Assembly (NCBI GenBank): GCA_002104905.1
Contig: MCFE01000115.1
Coordinates: 100,147-164,146 of the forward strand
DNA from: Basidiobolus meristosporus CBS 931.73
Taxonomy: Eukaryota > Basidiobolomycota > Basidiobolomycetes > Basidiobolales > Basidiobolaceae
DNA length: 64,000 nucleotides
Reading direction: 5' to 3'
Under the pieces are notes generated by a model, which was not told the origin of the DNA, did no database searches, and saw only the letters and a program-made list of their open reading frames with translations. Within the stretch, counting starts at the first letter, position 1. Every line of letters begins with the position of its first letter. Both the position numbers and the translations under genes were made by a program. Below are positions 33,074 to 44,936 of this stretch, piece after piece.

Positions 33074-33292
33074 ATGGTATCCAATCAAGAAGCCCGTTTG
33101 TATTCTGCTGATGTCAGAGAAGAAATTTCCAGAGCCAAGAGAGCTAACAACGGGAACTACGCCTCAGTCACAGTCAAAGGGATTTGCTGGACTTGCATAG
33201 GACCCGGAACTGGCGAGCTGTCCTTCAAGCAGATCCTCAAAGGGAGAAAGAGGACCGCCTGCGTGGATAGCCAGACATGGGTAATCTCGTAG
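33074..33292 (+). CDS. Family D small protein, copy 1
   Basis: A 72-aa protein starting MVSNQEARLYSADVREEISR, then AKRANNGNYASVTVKGICWT, GPGTGELSFKQILKGRKR and ending ACVDSQTWVIS. No signal peptide. It is 90 percent or more identical to copy 2 at 48615, and the similarity extends well upstream (gatataaagcagcag TATA region, cttattgcac leader) and more than 1 kb downstream. The differences from copy 2 (for example ICWTCIG for IRWTWRG) are in frame and keep the ORF open, which supports coding. Cytosolic location is inferred. No known family. Confidence 0.55.
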   Translation: MVSNQEARLYSADVREEISRAKRANNGNYASVTVKGICWTCIGPGTGELSFKQILKGRKRTACVDSQTWVIS

Positions 33293-34569
33293 GGTTTGGT
33301 TGGTGCCTACGTAGCCGGTGGACTCTTGGAGATGTTACTGTTAAGGATATTTAGCTGAAGCATTGTGAAATAAATGAGTTCAAATCCGCATTCCTTTGAC
33401 CCAGCTGTATTATGCTCATTGCACTGTGAGCATCTAACATATGCGTGAACTGCTACTTTGATCAGATATACGTGTACAACTGCCATGTACAGGCAGTTCT
33501 CGGTGTCCACATCCGTTCCAGCAATCAGTATCGTGTCACACGCTCCGTACTTCTGAAGACAATATTTTTCTGTTGCGGTCGATATGATATGGCACCCCTG
33601 AGGTCTTTGCTTTTGCCTTAGTAGCGTTGGCTTCCTTTAGAAAAGGCTTTGTTTAATTTCTGTTACCAAACAACCTAGATCTCAGCATATATCCTAAATA
33701 ACCTTGAGACCGTTAAGCATCTATCAGCAGGACACCACTTTGAATCTGTAACAGCTATTGTGCTGATCTATGTAAGTGCTGAAGAAATCAACGTGTTTCT
33801 AAGCAAGAAAAATAGAATATCTAGAACTCTTATTTTGAGTACTCCTGCAGCCATATAGGTATATTGCTAGATGCCAAGCTCCACAACCTCAGTTATTGTA
33901 CTTAGAAAGAGCATGGCAAATTTGGTGAGTTGCTGTTCAGTGCCTATTGGTCCACACTTCCAGGTGCAATATAGAGTGAAGCTTACAATCTGTTTACCCA
34001 CATTGACTTGTGCTTGACTAAATAGATGAAGTTGGAAATAAGCATTTGATTTACCCATATATTACTCAAATACTGTCTATTGGCAGTTTATGTATTTGGG
34101 AGCTTGCCTGTAGGTTAAGTGATCCTAATAGGGTGAATAAAGTGAATAGGCTTAATAACCTTTCACAAGATTTGGTAATATGCTATCATGAAATTCACAC
34201 ACAAGTATTACTGCTGGAAGCACTAGCCTAAGGTTTTTGCCAAAGGTTGATGATTCTCTAAACAGAATAGGAAACATTAAAGTGATTTATTTGCATCATA
34301 CAGGAGCACTAGGACTTTGGAAATCACTAATTAGTAATTATAATGGTATTCCGGGCCCTGATCTTATGGGAATAAATAGCCACATACATTTACTAGTGTA
34401 TTTATACTTTGACAGAGTAGGACTGTTATTTCTACTGGTGTACATGATGAGTAGCATGTATGGTTAGAACACCCCAACATACACTGTTACATAACTGCTG
34501 TTTACTTCTTTATCAAGCTACTATGTGTACTTACATTATTTCTAGCATTCAGCATTGAATGTATTGGAT
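33293..34569. repeat. Spacer duplicated at 48834-49950
   Basis: Closely matches the DNA after family D copy 2 (for example gttaaggatatttagctgaa, gggagcttgcctgtaggtta). It has no supported gene. It shows that D and E were copied together as one D-E segment. Confidence 0.7.
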
Positions 34570-34755
34570 TTATTGATCATCAGATACAGCATCTTTGGCC
34601 GGACTTGCATCCAGTATCCCAGAATACGGATCTCCAACGCACAAGGAGCCTCTTGAGTTCCCTTGGGCTTGGCACAAAAGAGCATATACGGAGCCGGAAC
34701 TGGAGCTGGCCACAAGAAAGGCGACCATCAAGGAAACAGCAAATTTCTTCATCAT
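34570..34755 (-). pseudogene. Family E defensin-like peptide, frameshifted copy
   Basis: The signal peptide MMKKFAVSLMVAFLVASSSS and the first half of the mature part (CQAQGNSRGSLCV) match the intact copies. A 22-bp deletion, compared with 49935-50129, removes the third Cys and the following PTGW, shifts the frame, and replaces the CxC-C-CC end with an unrelated tail. The promoter-side TATA (tatatattgagct on the gene strand) is kept. Confidence 0.8.
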
Positions 34756-35459
34756 TGTTTTAATTGAGAGCTTAGTGTGTGAATGATGTCTAGCAGCAAG
34801 GTTAGCTCAATATATAGGCGTCATTTCCACATTGTAGCACATACTTTCGTCAATAGTCGCTGTGACTAGCTCTACAAATGGTTGTGCAAGAGAGAAGGTT
34901 ACCTGGGTAATGTAAACCAGTTCCACAAAGCTGCAGCATTAAGGTGATATTTCTCGTATGGCATAGTGGTACAGTGATAATGTGGTATTAATACGCAAAA
35001 GAAAAATCCATGAACCGGGTTGCTCATCAGATATGCTATTGTGTAGTGGTAGTTCTTCACCGATAAAGCATCTTTGGCCTCTAACTGGAAAGTAAGTCAG
35101 GACCTCGAGATGCATAGACAATATTGATACTTACGTTTACTGTAACATGTACATTCCATGGCTGTTGTGGCTAAGCAGTCTATAACAATGGAATGAGTGT
35201 GGATACTTTGATTACAGTCACTCTACCATTTGAGACTTAATTGAGATATGCAAAGTCCTAGGTAACACTGTCGCTTATAAAGTATAAATGATGTATAGTA
35301 TTGTTGCACATGGTCTGCGAATAATCACTTGTTAGCCGATGAATCTTGATTTTTAAGCCTTCGCAATAACACGCAAGTATTTGATACAACTTTAGTGTTT
35401 GTAGCGACTTGCTTCACGTAGAAGTATAATTTACATTACAAGTGCTTTGTATACAATGA
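34756..35459. repeat. E-unit flank with a repeated short frame
   Basis: Contains a minus-strand frame at 34939-35121 (MSMHLEVLTYFPVRGQRCFI and following) also found at 51567-51785 and 52849-53085. It may be decayed coding sequence or simply part of the tandem E unit; it is not called as a gene. Confidence 0.4.
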
Positions 35460-36195
35460 ATCAATAAGTGCTGTTCATTGTCAGACTAATACTCACTACA
35501 ATTATTGTCCTTGTCAAGCCACAACAAAATATCCAGTTAGGCCATCAGTCCATTCAAGTTGTTCATGTCTCTAGAGCGGTGCATCAGCTGTGGGTTAAGT
35601 ATTGGCATAGTAGTGAGATGATAGACCCGAATCGAGGCTACAATCACTGCGTTGGTGGCAAGAAAACTGAGTATACAACACCGCAGGTTTGTTCATTCAT
35701 TTCAATGAAGCCTTTTTGGATGAGAAATAGAAGCCACGCATCCTCAATATTTCGGTGTATGCGTTGATATGCCAGGCAAACTCCACACTTTCCGTTATAA
35801 CATGAGCTACGGGGAATCAAGTCGGCAATCTCCAGAATAACGGTGTGTAAGTACTTCACCTGAAAGTATCTTTGAAACAGTGTCTGTGGTACTAGGGGTT
35901 CGAGCTAGAAGCTAGATAAAGAGTTTGATAATTACAATGCCTCTCTGTACTCCCCCCCCCACTGGCCCTATGCCCCGGCACAGATAGCTCTTGCCCGAAA
36001 TCATTACGCAGGAGTGTCACCATACAGTCATTCCTGAGGTATGTGAGTGTGGTAGGATCTACTAAGGAACAGTGAAGGTAGCTTAAAGCGATGATAATAC
36101 ATATTAAAGCATTGCAATAAATAACCTTAATACCATATTCTCTATCTGACTATGTTGCCGACAACCAAATGTGGAGTGCCCCTATACCTTTGGTG
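35460..36195. repeat. Block G, duplicated at 53710-54500
   Basis: Conserved between the two sites. The minus strand encodes VILEIADLIP, YNGKCGV, LAYQRIH and IEDAWLL in both copies, whereas the plus strand encodes MIDPN and HCVGGKKTEY in both. Neither frame is complete in both copies. A C-rich run of nine to ten C lies at 35950. Possibly a relic of another small-protein gene. Confidence 0.45.
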
Positions 36196-37130
36196 TCTGG
36201 AGCAGTCAGAGGTTGGCAAGTCTGAGTGGATGGTCATCAGTAGCCGCTACAATAAAGTGAGACTACCAACTTATTCTTTTCCTATTTTTATGCAAAGTTG
36301 TGTGTCCACTTAAACATTCAATTATGAATTTGATTTTAATGATCAGAAAGCTGTAATCGTAATCAAACAAGTATGTTATTTTGCAATCGAAATTTTGAGT
36401 ATTTTTCATTTCTTTGCTTGCTGATTTTCGAAGTGAATATGTAGCGAAATAGATTGGTATTTTGATTTGATTTTTGACGGATAGTTGGGTAACAACAAGC
36501 TGTCAGAATGAGCAAACCGTCCTTTAGGGTCTTTGTTGGGAATGTACTATATATATAATCCTGCAAAGTACAGTCGTAACGATACCAAACGACAGATGCT
36601 CCCTATTTGTAGGAAAAAAAAAGATAAAAATTTTCACTCCTTTCGTGGCCAAATCCCATAATATTGAAATCAACTAAAATCAGTGTATTATATATACTGT
36701 TCAGGACTGCAAATATTGACTATGAAATAACCAACTACGTAAGAACAGTGCCATTCCTGTGTGCACGCTTCAAGCCCTTGCTTGAGAAATCGTAGTATGA
36801 GTCATTTTGCGTCTCACCAATAACACCAAAAATCACATTTACAGCAATTTAACCCCCAATATCGATACAACTATTTACAGTTCAATGGAATGAGCACACA
36901 AACATTGAAACTGGCGCTGAAAAGGGCTCACTGACATCTCAAAGTAGGAGCCAATGAGTAGGTAAACATTGAAAATGGCGTTCAAACAGTTTTCCAAATG
37001 CGGTAGTTGATACACAACGCTGATTGAGCTTCTCTACCCGGCTATGTTGCATGCACTATTTGCCCTTGAACCAACCAAATGTAAAGTGTCCCTGTTCCTC
37101 CGGTGTGTGTCATTGTGAGGTATTGTCAAA
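36196..37130. repeat. Leader block of segmental duplication, copy 2
   Basis: Matches 28396-28870 and 54797-55870. No intact gene. Confidence 0.7.
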
Positions 37131-37294
37131 TTGCGATTCTTTTTGGACTGGTACACTGTGTCTACCGTGGATTGATAGTCTATGATACTGTGAGAGTAGG
37201 GTAGTCGCGCAAAGAGGGCTTATTTGTCTTGCCTACTCAATATTCTCAGTTAAACCTGATTTATCTATTAGGCGCAATTGTCAGCACAATGAGT

Positions 37295-37750
37295 CTATTG
37301 AATATTTTGTTCTTTCACGCATTGTGTCTCTGTTACTGAGGTTGTGTACTGTACATCTTGGGTGGGCTGCATCAGAACGTAGGGAGAGAAAGAACTACAG
37401 TCATTTTGCTTGGCATATTCTAATGCGTTGCCCCGACCCTCCAGTTCAAGACCGGCCCCTGCTTGATACTTGACACTGAAGCCCTTATTGCTATTGGCAT
37501 TAGCAATGTTCAGGCTATCGTGCTTTCTGGTCACGGTGGTGAAAACCTGACGCAATAACGGGGATTGGACATTGGGCGTCTTAAAAACAGGCAAAACTCG
37601 AACGTTTTGGTAGTAATCGTTCGCATACTGTACACATGGTAAACTGCGATAATGAACCCTTCGATACTCGTGAGTGCATGGAGAAGAACAGCCGAGTGGG
37701 GCAGCAACGGCAACTTGATTCCCGGCAAGGCCTACAGTAATAAAGCGCAT
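37295..37750 (-). CDS. Family A secreted Cys protein, copy 2
   Basis: A 151-aa protein very similar to copy 1, with APLGCSSPCTHEYRRVHYRS as the mature start. The signal peptide is shorter (MRFITVGLAGNQVAVA) because of a small deletion near the start, so export may be weaker. An in-frame ATG lies upstream at 37789. An early stop removes the last few residues after CVKEQNIQ. The final Cys of copy 1 is thereby lost. Otherwise the frame is open. Confidence 0.62.
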   Translation of the reverse strand: MRFITVGLAGNQVAVAAPLGCSSPCTHEYRRVHYRSLPCVQYANDYYQNVRVLPVFKTPNVQSPLLRQVFTTVTRKHDSLNIANANSNKGFSVKYQAGAGLELEGRGNALEYAKQNDCSSFSPYVLMQPTQDVQYTTSVTETQCVKEQNIQ

Positions 37751-37927
37751 ATGGAGCGAATAACGTATTTGTGGGCTGTTGTATAGCATACAAAATGGGT
37801 CAGCTGGAAAATTGCTATTATATATTTCATGGATTAATCAGGTCATTACTCACACAATTATTATACTTTTTGAGTACCATCGGTATTTTGCATTCCCTTC
37901 ACTCGTTATTTTTTCAATTTTCTTCCA

Positions 37928-38479
37928 TTATTTTGTGGAACTCACCATGATTTTCTGGAGTATACTAGTGCTAATCCTAGTATCTTTGAAGTGGTGACGA
38001 GCAGATCTCTTATACTTCTTGTACCCCCCTCTGAGTGCACACGCTGCTGGCTGAGTGATGATAATTTGTGGCTGTTGCTGCTTGGGCCGGTACAGGGTTT
38101 GATCAATGACTTGCGCTTGGTCGAACTGGTTTGAGTTGGACAAGGCATTGGCTTTACTGGAGGAATGGCCATTGATGTTGTCCAGTAAGGCTTGGGATGG
38201 TGGTAAATTTGAAATGTCGAGCCCTTGGAACCCAGAGAGTCCTGGCTGCTCACCCGAAGTCTGGCTCGTTTGCATTGGCCCACTCATCTCCGAATCATCC
38301 ACCTCCTCAATTGACGGCTGGTGTTCTTGACTGGGGGCCTAAGTGTCCTGATAACAAGCATCCAGTTGTTCGACGCATAGCTCATTGGTGAAGGCTACGT
38401 GGGAGCCACCAAGTGGGGTAGCGGAAATTGCTTGCAGTGAAGCGATGGCGGAAACTAGCAACAGGAAGGAAGGCTGCAT
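37928..38479 (-). pseudogene. Family B, copy 2, with in-frame TAG
   Basis: The signal peptide (MQPSFLLLVSAIASLQAISA) and the first 46 residues are intact, then a TAG at 38339-38341 (TCG in copies 1 and 3) interrupts the frame after CYQDT. The remaining 130 codons are open and keep the core SNQFDQAQVIDQTLYRP, but the tail after HHFKDTR differs from copy 1. The same TAG is present in copy 4, so it predates that duplication. Readthrough is possible but not shown. Confidence 0.72.
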
Positions 38480-38721
38480 GACTGACTGGTGAAGTCATGC
38501 GGACTCTCCTGATTTATATCACCTTCTCGATCCCACACAATTAGCTTTATGCGAGCTAGATTGATTTAACCTGGGTGCCTCGCCGTTTGCTACTTTACTT
38601 TATGTGAGACAGTGCATACACGGAATAGTAATCAGCATTTAATGCCAACCAAGTGCTTTATAGTATAAAGCTAGCAGTAGACAATGAAAAATGAGAATGT
38701 AGACGTTGGGAAGAGTGATGC

Positions 38722-39453
38722 TTAAAAGAGGGCACAGTAGTTCTTGGCGCAATTAGTGTTGTCAAAAACGCAGTCCGAGTCCTTGGTGCATATTTGATAT
38801 TCGGAGCCACTGCGAAAAGACTTTGGCGTTAGTAAGAATGCAAACTTACTAAATGATACCTATATGCTACCTTTGAATATTGTTAATGTAACACCACTCT
38901 GGTGCACTTTGCGGGGGTGCTACATATCCAATGCCAAACGAGATAATCCCTACTCCTCCATGGCACTGAATACCTTGTAAGTTACTGTTTCTGTACAGGA
39001 AATTCCATGGCAACTTACCCTTCTCCAGCAGTAGCCTTTGTTACAGCCGCAAATATCCTTGCCGCCTTTTTGCTTAGTAATCCCACAGACGAGGTTTGAG
39101 TTCTCCCAGCTTTTTGCTGTCTGCTCAAAGCGATCCAGGGCATCAAAAAATACGTCAACCCCATTAGTTGCGTCAAGAGCACGCTTTGTCACACTATTGC
39201 TCGGTACTCCCAGGCTTTGAGTAAACTCCTGGATCATCTTCACACATTCCGCAAACCTCACTTCCTTACCAGCGGGAATGGCCTTGAGTGAGGATAGAAA
39301 TTCTTCACTACATGCCTTTACGTTTTTATATAGCTCCGCATACTCGGGGGTTGCCGTAATACTGGGCTGGTCGCGGTCAAGAGGAGCGGCAAAAGATGAT
39401 GCAATCATGGAGATCACCATGGTGCCGGCTAAGAGGATATTTCTGAAAAGCAT
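38722..39453 (-). CDS. Family F secreted Cys-rich protein (three exons)
   Basis: Exons 39019-39453, 38871-38965 and 38722-38809 join to 205 aa. Signal peptide MLFRNILLAGTMVISMIASS precedes a helical domain with CSEEFLSSLKAIPAG and FAECVKMIQEFTQSL. The C-terminal Cys-rich domain reads CGITKQKGGKDICGC, NKGYCWRR, then CHGG (exon 2), EWCYINN, and SGSEYQICTKDSDCVFDNTN, CAKNYCALF (exon 3). The C-x-C-x4-YCW-x2-C ... EWCY ... DSDC pattern recalls small Cys-rich secreted proteins known in several fungi and arthropods, mostly of unknown function. Intron 2 has a perfect tactaac branch point. Without splicing, the ORF ends early at 38950 and loses five Cys. Confidence 0.72.
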
Positions 39454-39483
39454 TTTGTCGTTAAGTGTTTCTTGAATGATCAC

Positions 39484-40325
39484 TCCTCTTTGGGCTTTAT
39501 ATTCGTATATGTGTAGTCCCGACGGTTCTTCTTAATTCCCACGACTATCAATCACTAAGTTTCAGGTCATACAACATGCAGGTACTGGCGACTTAATATT
39601 AAATTGGTAATCCACCTGGAGGTTTAGTCTTTCAAGCCTGTGGGCTCGAAATACGCTTAATTTGTCATAATTTTTGTATTTCAGGTACATGCAGCTGACT
39701 GACTACAATATCGTCAAGAAAAGTCACCCAATTATGAGTAACCAAAACTATTTTGAAATCAGATTATTATTTGCGTTGATCCAAGCTGAAGGCTCACTTT
39801 TATTACATATAGATTATATTTTTCCACTTGAGCAAGTGTTCATATTTTTCCAGATAGACTTCGATACATTAGAGACCATATGTCCCACATGATATTCTTT
39901 TTGAACAACTAGTTGATATTGGGCTTGACTTCGGCTGGATGCTTTGCTTTTTTGAGGATGGTTCTTGTTTGCACCCATAATTGCAATAATCCTTTGATTG
40001 GTATCAATGAGCCATTGGTCGTAAAGCTGGTTCAGTCGTTGATATAGAATGCCAAAGTACCTTTTTTAGCAAGGAAGGCCTTGAGCCGCTAAAGTAAGGC
40101 TAGGATGACTAGTTTTAAAGAATCTTCAACTACCACAATAGGTGCTAAGATATGTGGGCTTGCCGTTAATATCGATCACGTTTGGATAGAACCCAGGAAT
40201 TCGTTGGCCACATTTCCAAAATTGGCTCCAACATAAATGGGTTAGATCACGCTCCAAAACTGAAAACAGTCCAGTTTATCCGGTATAAAGTAGCACATTT
40301 CGCAGGTTAAATTCATTACTATGTA
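39484..40325. other. Non-coding stretch with a duplicated piece
   Basis: 39985-40050 (gatcctttgattggtatcaa region) is repeated at 58268-58330, and aattggtaatccacctggag recurs at 58230. The minus strand at 39900-40080 has an open frame (LNQLYDQWLIDTNQRIIAIM) that could be a transposon fragment. Nothing else recognised. Confidence 0.4.
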
Positions 40326-40587
40326 ACCATAACCAACGGCAGTGGATTCGACGGGGTGGTATGAGAAGATATTAGGGTAATAATCGTTTCTACCGCTCCT
40401 CTCAATTCTAACTCCTTTATTTGATTGTTTGCTTCGTATTTTTACCTTATTGTGAGTGTATGCGATTTGTCTTTAGAGTAACTCTATTTGGGTGTAGATC
40501 GGCATGATTGCCCTTATATCCATACAGATGGTTGTCTTTTGCAGAGTACCTACCACTTATTCTACAGGTGTACTTTACCCTGTAACA
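40326..40587. mobile_element. Degenerate solo LTR, second family (left copy)
   Basis: Resembles the solo LTR at 45168-45494: ttcgacggggtggtatgaga matches ttcaacagggtagtgtaaga, and ccttattgtgagt and ctgtaacaa recur at the end. It is more diverged and its start is not clear. Confidence 0.5.
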
Positions 40588-40591
40588 AAGA

Positions 40592-40817
40592 TGTTATGAA
40601 ATCCAGGCCAGTTCCTGTCCTTCTGTTTGGTGTAACAAGGTCTGTCCTTTATTTTAGCGTAGGATCTACTTTTTATACATTTCTCAATCATTTGCATACA
40701 ACTTGTCTTACTTTAGCCCATCTGTCTTTGATCATCTTTGATGATTTTTGGTGTTGACGCATCTCTATATGCAACAACTTACTGCTTGTTCTGGTCGGGA
40801 TTCAGACTTTCATAACA
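40592..40817 (-). repeat. 3' LTR of the gypsy element
   Basis: 226 bp with perfect 10-bp inverted ends tgttatgaaa/tttcataaca. About 96.5 percent identical to 44937-45162. Confidence 0.95.
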
Positions 40818-41717
40818 TTTTCCCCTTCTTCAATTGATTCTTCTCCTGAAGAATCCTCGTCTTTATGGTACCAAACCTTCTTTTCGGGGAATGGTCCGCC
40901 TTGCAATGCTATTTTTAGTCTGTCTCGGTGGACTAACGTTTTCTGAACTTGGCCACTCATATCTACGAGCTGATATGTTGAGAATGGCATTATTCTACTT
41001 ACAACGAATGGGCCCATCCAGTACGGTTGAAACTTCTTGTGGTCCTCCTTTCGTATTAGAACCTTTGTTCCAACTTCCAGCTCTTGGTCACCTGCATTTT
41101 TATCGTATCGCAATTTCATTTGTTGACCTTGACTTTCAAGTCTTTTTATCACTTCCTCTCGTTTGTGGCCTAACGCCTCCAATTCTCGTATTCTCCATTC
41201 TGCTTTATCGTCTTCATTGTCAAGATTCCAGAGGTTTGGCCGTACTGTGTCACCTGGGATTTTTGGCTCTCGTCCATATACTAAGTAGAAGGGTGAATAC
41301 CCTGTAGCTACATGGCATTGTATTCGACACGCAAAAAGTGCCTGTTGCACGAATTCATCCCATTTGTGGCGTGCACCTTGGACGTAGGTTGTTAGCATTC
41401 TACAAAACAACCCATTAAAACGTTCATTCACCCCATTGGTTCTAGGGTGAAATGTCGATGTTTTTAAGTGTTTAATTCCTTGCATCCTAAGATAGCTTCC
41501 CATTACGCCTTCAATAAAGTTTCGCCCTCTGTCGGTAAGTATTTCTTCTGGGCAACCAAACTGTAACAGTATTTCTTCATATAGGAACGTAGCTACCTCT
41601 TTTGCTGTAGCTCTTCTTATTGCTTTAGCAATTGGCCACTTTGTGGTGTGGTCTATAGCAGTTAGTATCCATTTGTTACCCTTTTTTGTTTCTGGCAACC
41701 TTCCGATGAAGTCTAAA
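40802..41717 (-). pseudogene. Gypsy integrase, catalytic core and C-terminus
   Basis: Out of frame with the upstream pol after a deletion. Encodes WSLDFIGRLPETKKGNKW, LTAIDHTTKWP, ILTDRGRNF (second catalytic Asp region), FHPRTNGVNERFNGL (catalytic Glu) and LVYGREP. The usual GPF/Y module is visible as WMGPFVVSRIMPFSTYQLV. No chromodomain. The frame ends inside the 3' LTR. Confidence 0.9.
40818..40831 (-). other. Polypurine tract
   Basis: On the element strand the sequence is gaagaaggggaaaa, directly before the 3' LTR, as expected for plus-strand priming. Confidence 0.8.
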
Positions 41718-41726
41718 CTCCACCGA

Positions 41727-43944
41727 CTAAATGCTGGGACTTGTGGTAATGGGTGAAGTTATATTTGGCCACCAGGCTCGAGGCTTCAGTAAGTTTAAGA
41801 CTCCTTGCACTCCTAAATGGCCATATGCTTGATGATATTTGCAGATTAGATCTGCGCGCAATATATGTGGGCAAAACGGGATTTCTAGGTCTTGTATTTT
41901 TCTGTACAAAACTTCTTCATTTATGCAAAACTTGTCTGCTTTCTGTCTTACTAATTCTTTAACTTCTGCAGGGATCTCTTCTGGGAAGGTTTGCTCCTGT
42001 AGGTATTGAGGTATTAGAGTTGGCCAATCCGACGCATCTATCATGAGGATTGTGCTTTCTATTGTTTGTTCTTGTGTCTCCTCTTCCATCCTGGAGAGTG
42101 CATCGGCTACTTTATTTGAGCTACCTTTTATGTAGGTGATCTCAAAATTGAATTGTTGCAAGTATTCTATCCAACGCAGCATTCTTCTTGATAAGGTTTT
42201 TTGTGTATTAACAAATCTTAGACTTGCATGATCTGTCCGGATAATACACTTTTTTCCTTCTAGGTAGCATCGCCACACTTTCAAACAGACAATTATTGCT
42301 AATAACTCTTTTTCGTGTGTTGGATAATTATGTTCTGCTGCTGAGAGTTTTTTACTTTTGAACGCAATTGGATGCTCCTGTTTGTCCTGATATCGTGACA
42401 ATACTCCCCCTACGGCCCATAGTGAAGCATCGGTTGTTAAATAGAAGGTTTTTGAATAATCCGGGCTTTTCAACACTGGGGCGTTTACTAATGCAACCTT
42501 CAACTGTTGGAATGCAACTTCACATTTTTTTGACCAAGTGCACGTCCTTTCTTGCTTTAGTAAGTCCGTTAGTGGCGCTGCTATCTGTGCAAAGTCTGCT
42601 ATAAACTTTCGGTAATATGACGCTAACCCTAGAAACGATCGTAGCTTGGTTATTGAGTTTGGGTATGGCCACTCTTCTATTATCTTTACTTTCTTATTGT
42701 CAACTTTCAGGCCTTCTGTGGTAATCACATGTCCTAAATATTCAATTTCTTTTGTATTGAACTGACATTTTTCCTTGTTTGCTACTAATTTTTCTCTTCG
42801 CAAAATATCAAAGACAATTCGCAGATGGTCTTGATGTTCTGCTAGTGTTTTGCTATATATTAATATATCATCTAGGTATACTAATATAAATTGATCTAGA
42901 TATTGATGAAAAATGCTATTCATCAATGTCATAAAGGTGGCCGGTGCGTTGGTGAGTCCAAAACTCATTACCACAAACTCGTAATGACCGTAGCGTGTGC
43001 GGAATGCTGTTTTCTCAATATCACCTTCTTGAATTCGGATTTGGTAGTAGCCGCTTTTTAGATCTATCTTTGAAAACACCCTTGCACCATTCAGGTTGTC
43101 AAACAGTTCGTCAATTTGGGGGAGTGGGTACTTGTTTTTGATTGTCGCTGAATTTAGGGCTCGATAGTCCACACACAAACAAAGTGACCCATCCTTCTTC
43201 TTAACAAACAATACCGGTGCTCCAAACGGTGATTTACTTGGCCTTATATAACCTTTCTCTAACAATTCAGCTAATTGTTTTTTTAATTCTTGTAGCTCCA
43301 ATGGACTCATCCGGTAAGACTGTTTTGACACCGGTGAGCTGTTTTCTAGATCAATCTTGTGATCCATGCTTCTTTTTGGTGGTAAGCCTTTGAGTACTTT
43401 GAACACATCTTGGTACTCATCCAAGATATTTTGGATATCCTGCGTGTTGTTGGTTTGCTTGGTGTCTTCATCTAGAATGCTGTATATAATTCCAACATTG
43501 CTTTTGTCTACTTTCCTTGCTGCTTTAGAAAGTTGTGACTTTGTAATTACGAGTACCTCCTCTTCTTTTAGCAGTTCTGTGTTTGGTTTACAGATTACCT
43601 GCCACCTCCCTTCCTCATATACTGCCACTTCTTGCGTTTGCCAATTGATGACAGGATTTCGTTTGTACAGCCATGGTTGTCCTAAAATTACATCAAAGTT
43701 TGCATTGGTAATTATCTTTGCAACCACTTCATCGCTGTATGTTGGAATGCTCCATTGAAAGTTTGCTTCACTCCCAATTTGTATGGGGCTTTCTGCCGCC
43801 AACTTTATATACTTTTTTCTAGTTGGTTGCACTATAAGCTTCAGCTGCACTGCCAACTTTTTGGATATAAAGTTATCACTTGCACCACTGTCTAGGATAA
43901 TCTTCATGGGGCAGTTGTTTACTTGGGCTACCCATTGAACAATT
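41727..43944 (-). pseudogene. Gypsy pol: protease, reverse transcriptase, RNase H, integrase N-terminus
   Basis: Visible motifs: protease [37 protein letters not shown], and YLDDILIYS; RNase H start [13 protein letters not shown] and HEKELLAI, and the H-x-H part of the integrase zinc finger (HQAYGHLG) followed by WWPNI. It is open over 726 codons, then goes out of frame at 41727. Confidence 0.92.
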
Positions 43945-43946
43945 GG

Positions 43947-44891
43947 TCATGTCTGCTCCTCTTTCTGCTTGTTAAATTGATCCACCATATGTATAATATG
44001 TTGGTCCTGTATTTTGTTCAAGGTTTCTTCAGTGTCCTCATTATCCTGTTCAGTAGCTTTACTTTTCTTCCGGTTGGGGCACTCAAAAAATCTATGACCT
44101 TTCTTATTGCATTTAAAGCACAAGTTATGTTTGATGCAATACTCCTTATCTTTTTTCTTTGGTGTAGACTTCTTGTCAGCTTCATGTGCTTCTTTTTTTG
44201 TGCTGTGTACATTATCAATCATAATCTGATCATATCTTTCTGCAATCCTGTGGGCCTCTTTGAATGAGCTTGGATCTCAAAGCTCCACTTCTTTCCTGGT
44301 GGACTTTTGGAGTCCATATACATATTGATCCAGTATTTCATCTTCCAATATTCCATCAATTTCTAATAGGATACTTATGAATTCATTGGTATAGCTGCTA
44401 ACTGTTCCCTTCTGGACTAGCTGTGCCAGTTTATCTCTAGCATGTTTAGTAGCTGTCACAAGCTTGAATTCTGCCTTCAATTCTTGCTTAAACTGGTTCC
44501 ACTTTTTGATTTCAACTTCAAGTCCTTCTTGGACCCTCTTCATGTGAGACCTCCACCACAATAGCCCCTGTCCCCTGAACAGACTTGATGCATAATCAAC
44601 CACTTGCATCTTACTAATGTTTGTGAGTTTTAGGTATTTTTCAACCTGAAAAATCCAAGAATCCACATTTGACTTCCTGTCAAATGTATCAGGCTTTGCT
44701 AACTTTGCATGACCGGATTCCAAACTTCCATATGCCTTCAGAATATCTTCTTTAGTAGGCAACTCTTCCTGTGCACTATACTGTGCTTTTAGCCACTGGT
44801 TCTCTTCTTTCAATTCTTGTAATTGCTCTTGCAGCAATGCATTAATGTCTTCACCAGGGCTGCTTCCTTTAGTACTCTTGCTAGTACTCAT
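43947..44891 (-). pseudogene. Gypsy gag with CCHC zinc knuckle
   Basis: Starts MSTSKSTKGSSPGED, has a coiled-coil (LQEQLQELKEENQWLKAQYS), the retrotransposon gag domain (DSWIFQVEKYL, WWRSHMKRV, YTNEFISILLEIDGI), then a TGA at 44274 after KEVEL. The same frame continues to the knuckle CFKCNKKGHRFFEC. Stop TGA at 43944 separates it from pol. The first TGA could come from CGA by a C-to-T change. Confidence 0.9.
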
Positions 44892-44916
44892 TTTCTTGTA
44901 GTTTGGAGGATTATTT

Positions 44917-44936
44917 GTTGTTTTGCTGCTACCAAA
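44917..44936 (-). other. Primer binding site
   Basis: Immediately after the 5' LTR the element strand reads tt then tggtagcagc. TGG as complement of tRNA CCA, followed by tagc, fits an initiator-Met-type or similar tRNA primer. Confidence 0.65.

Noticed and set aside
40834-41307. Plus-strand frames inside the gypsy element
   Set aside because: Antisense to integrase and pol.
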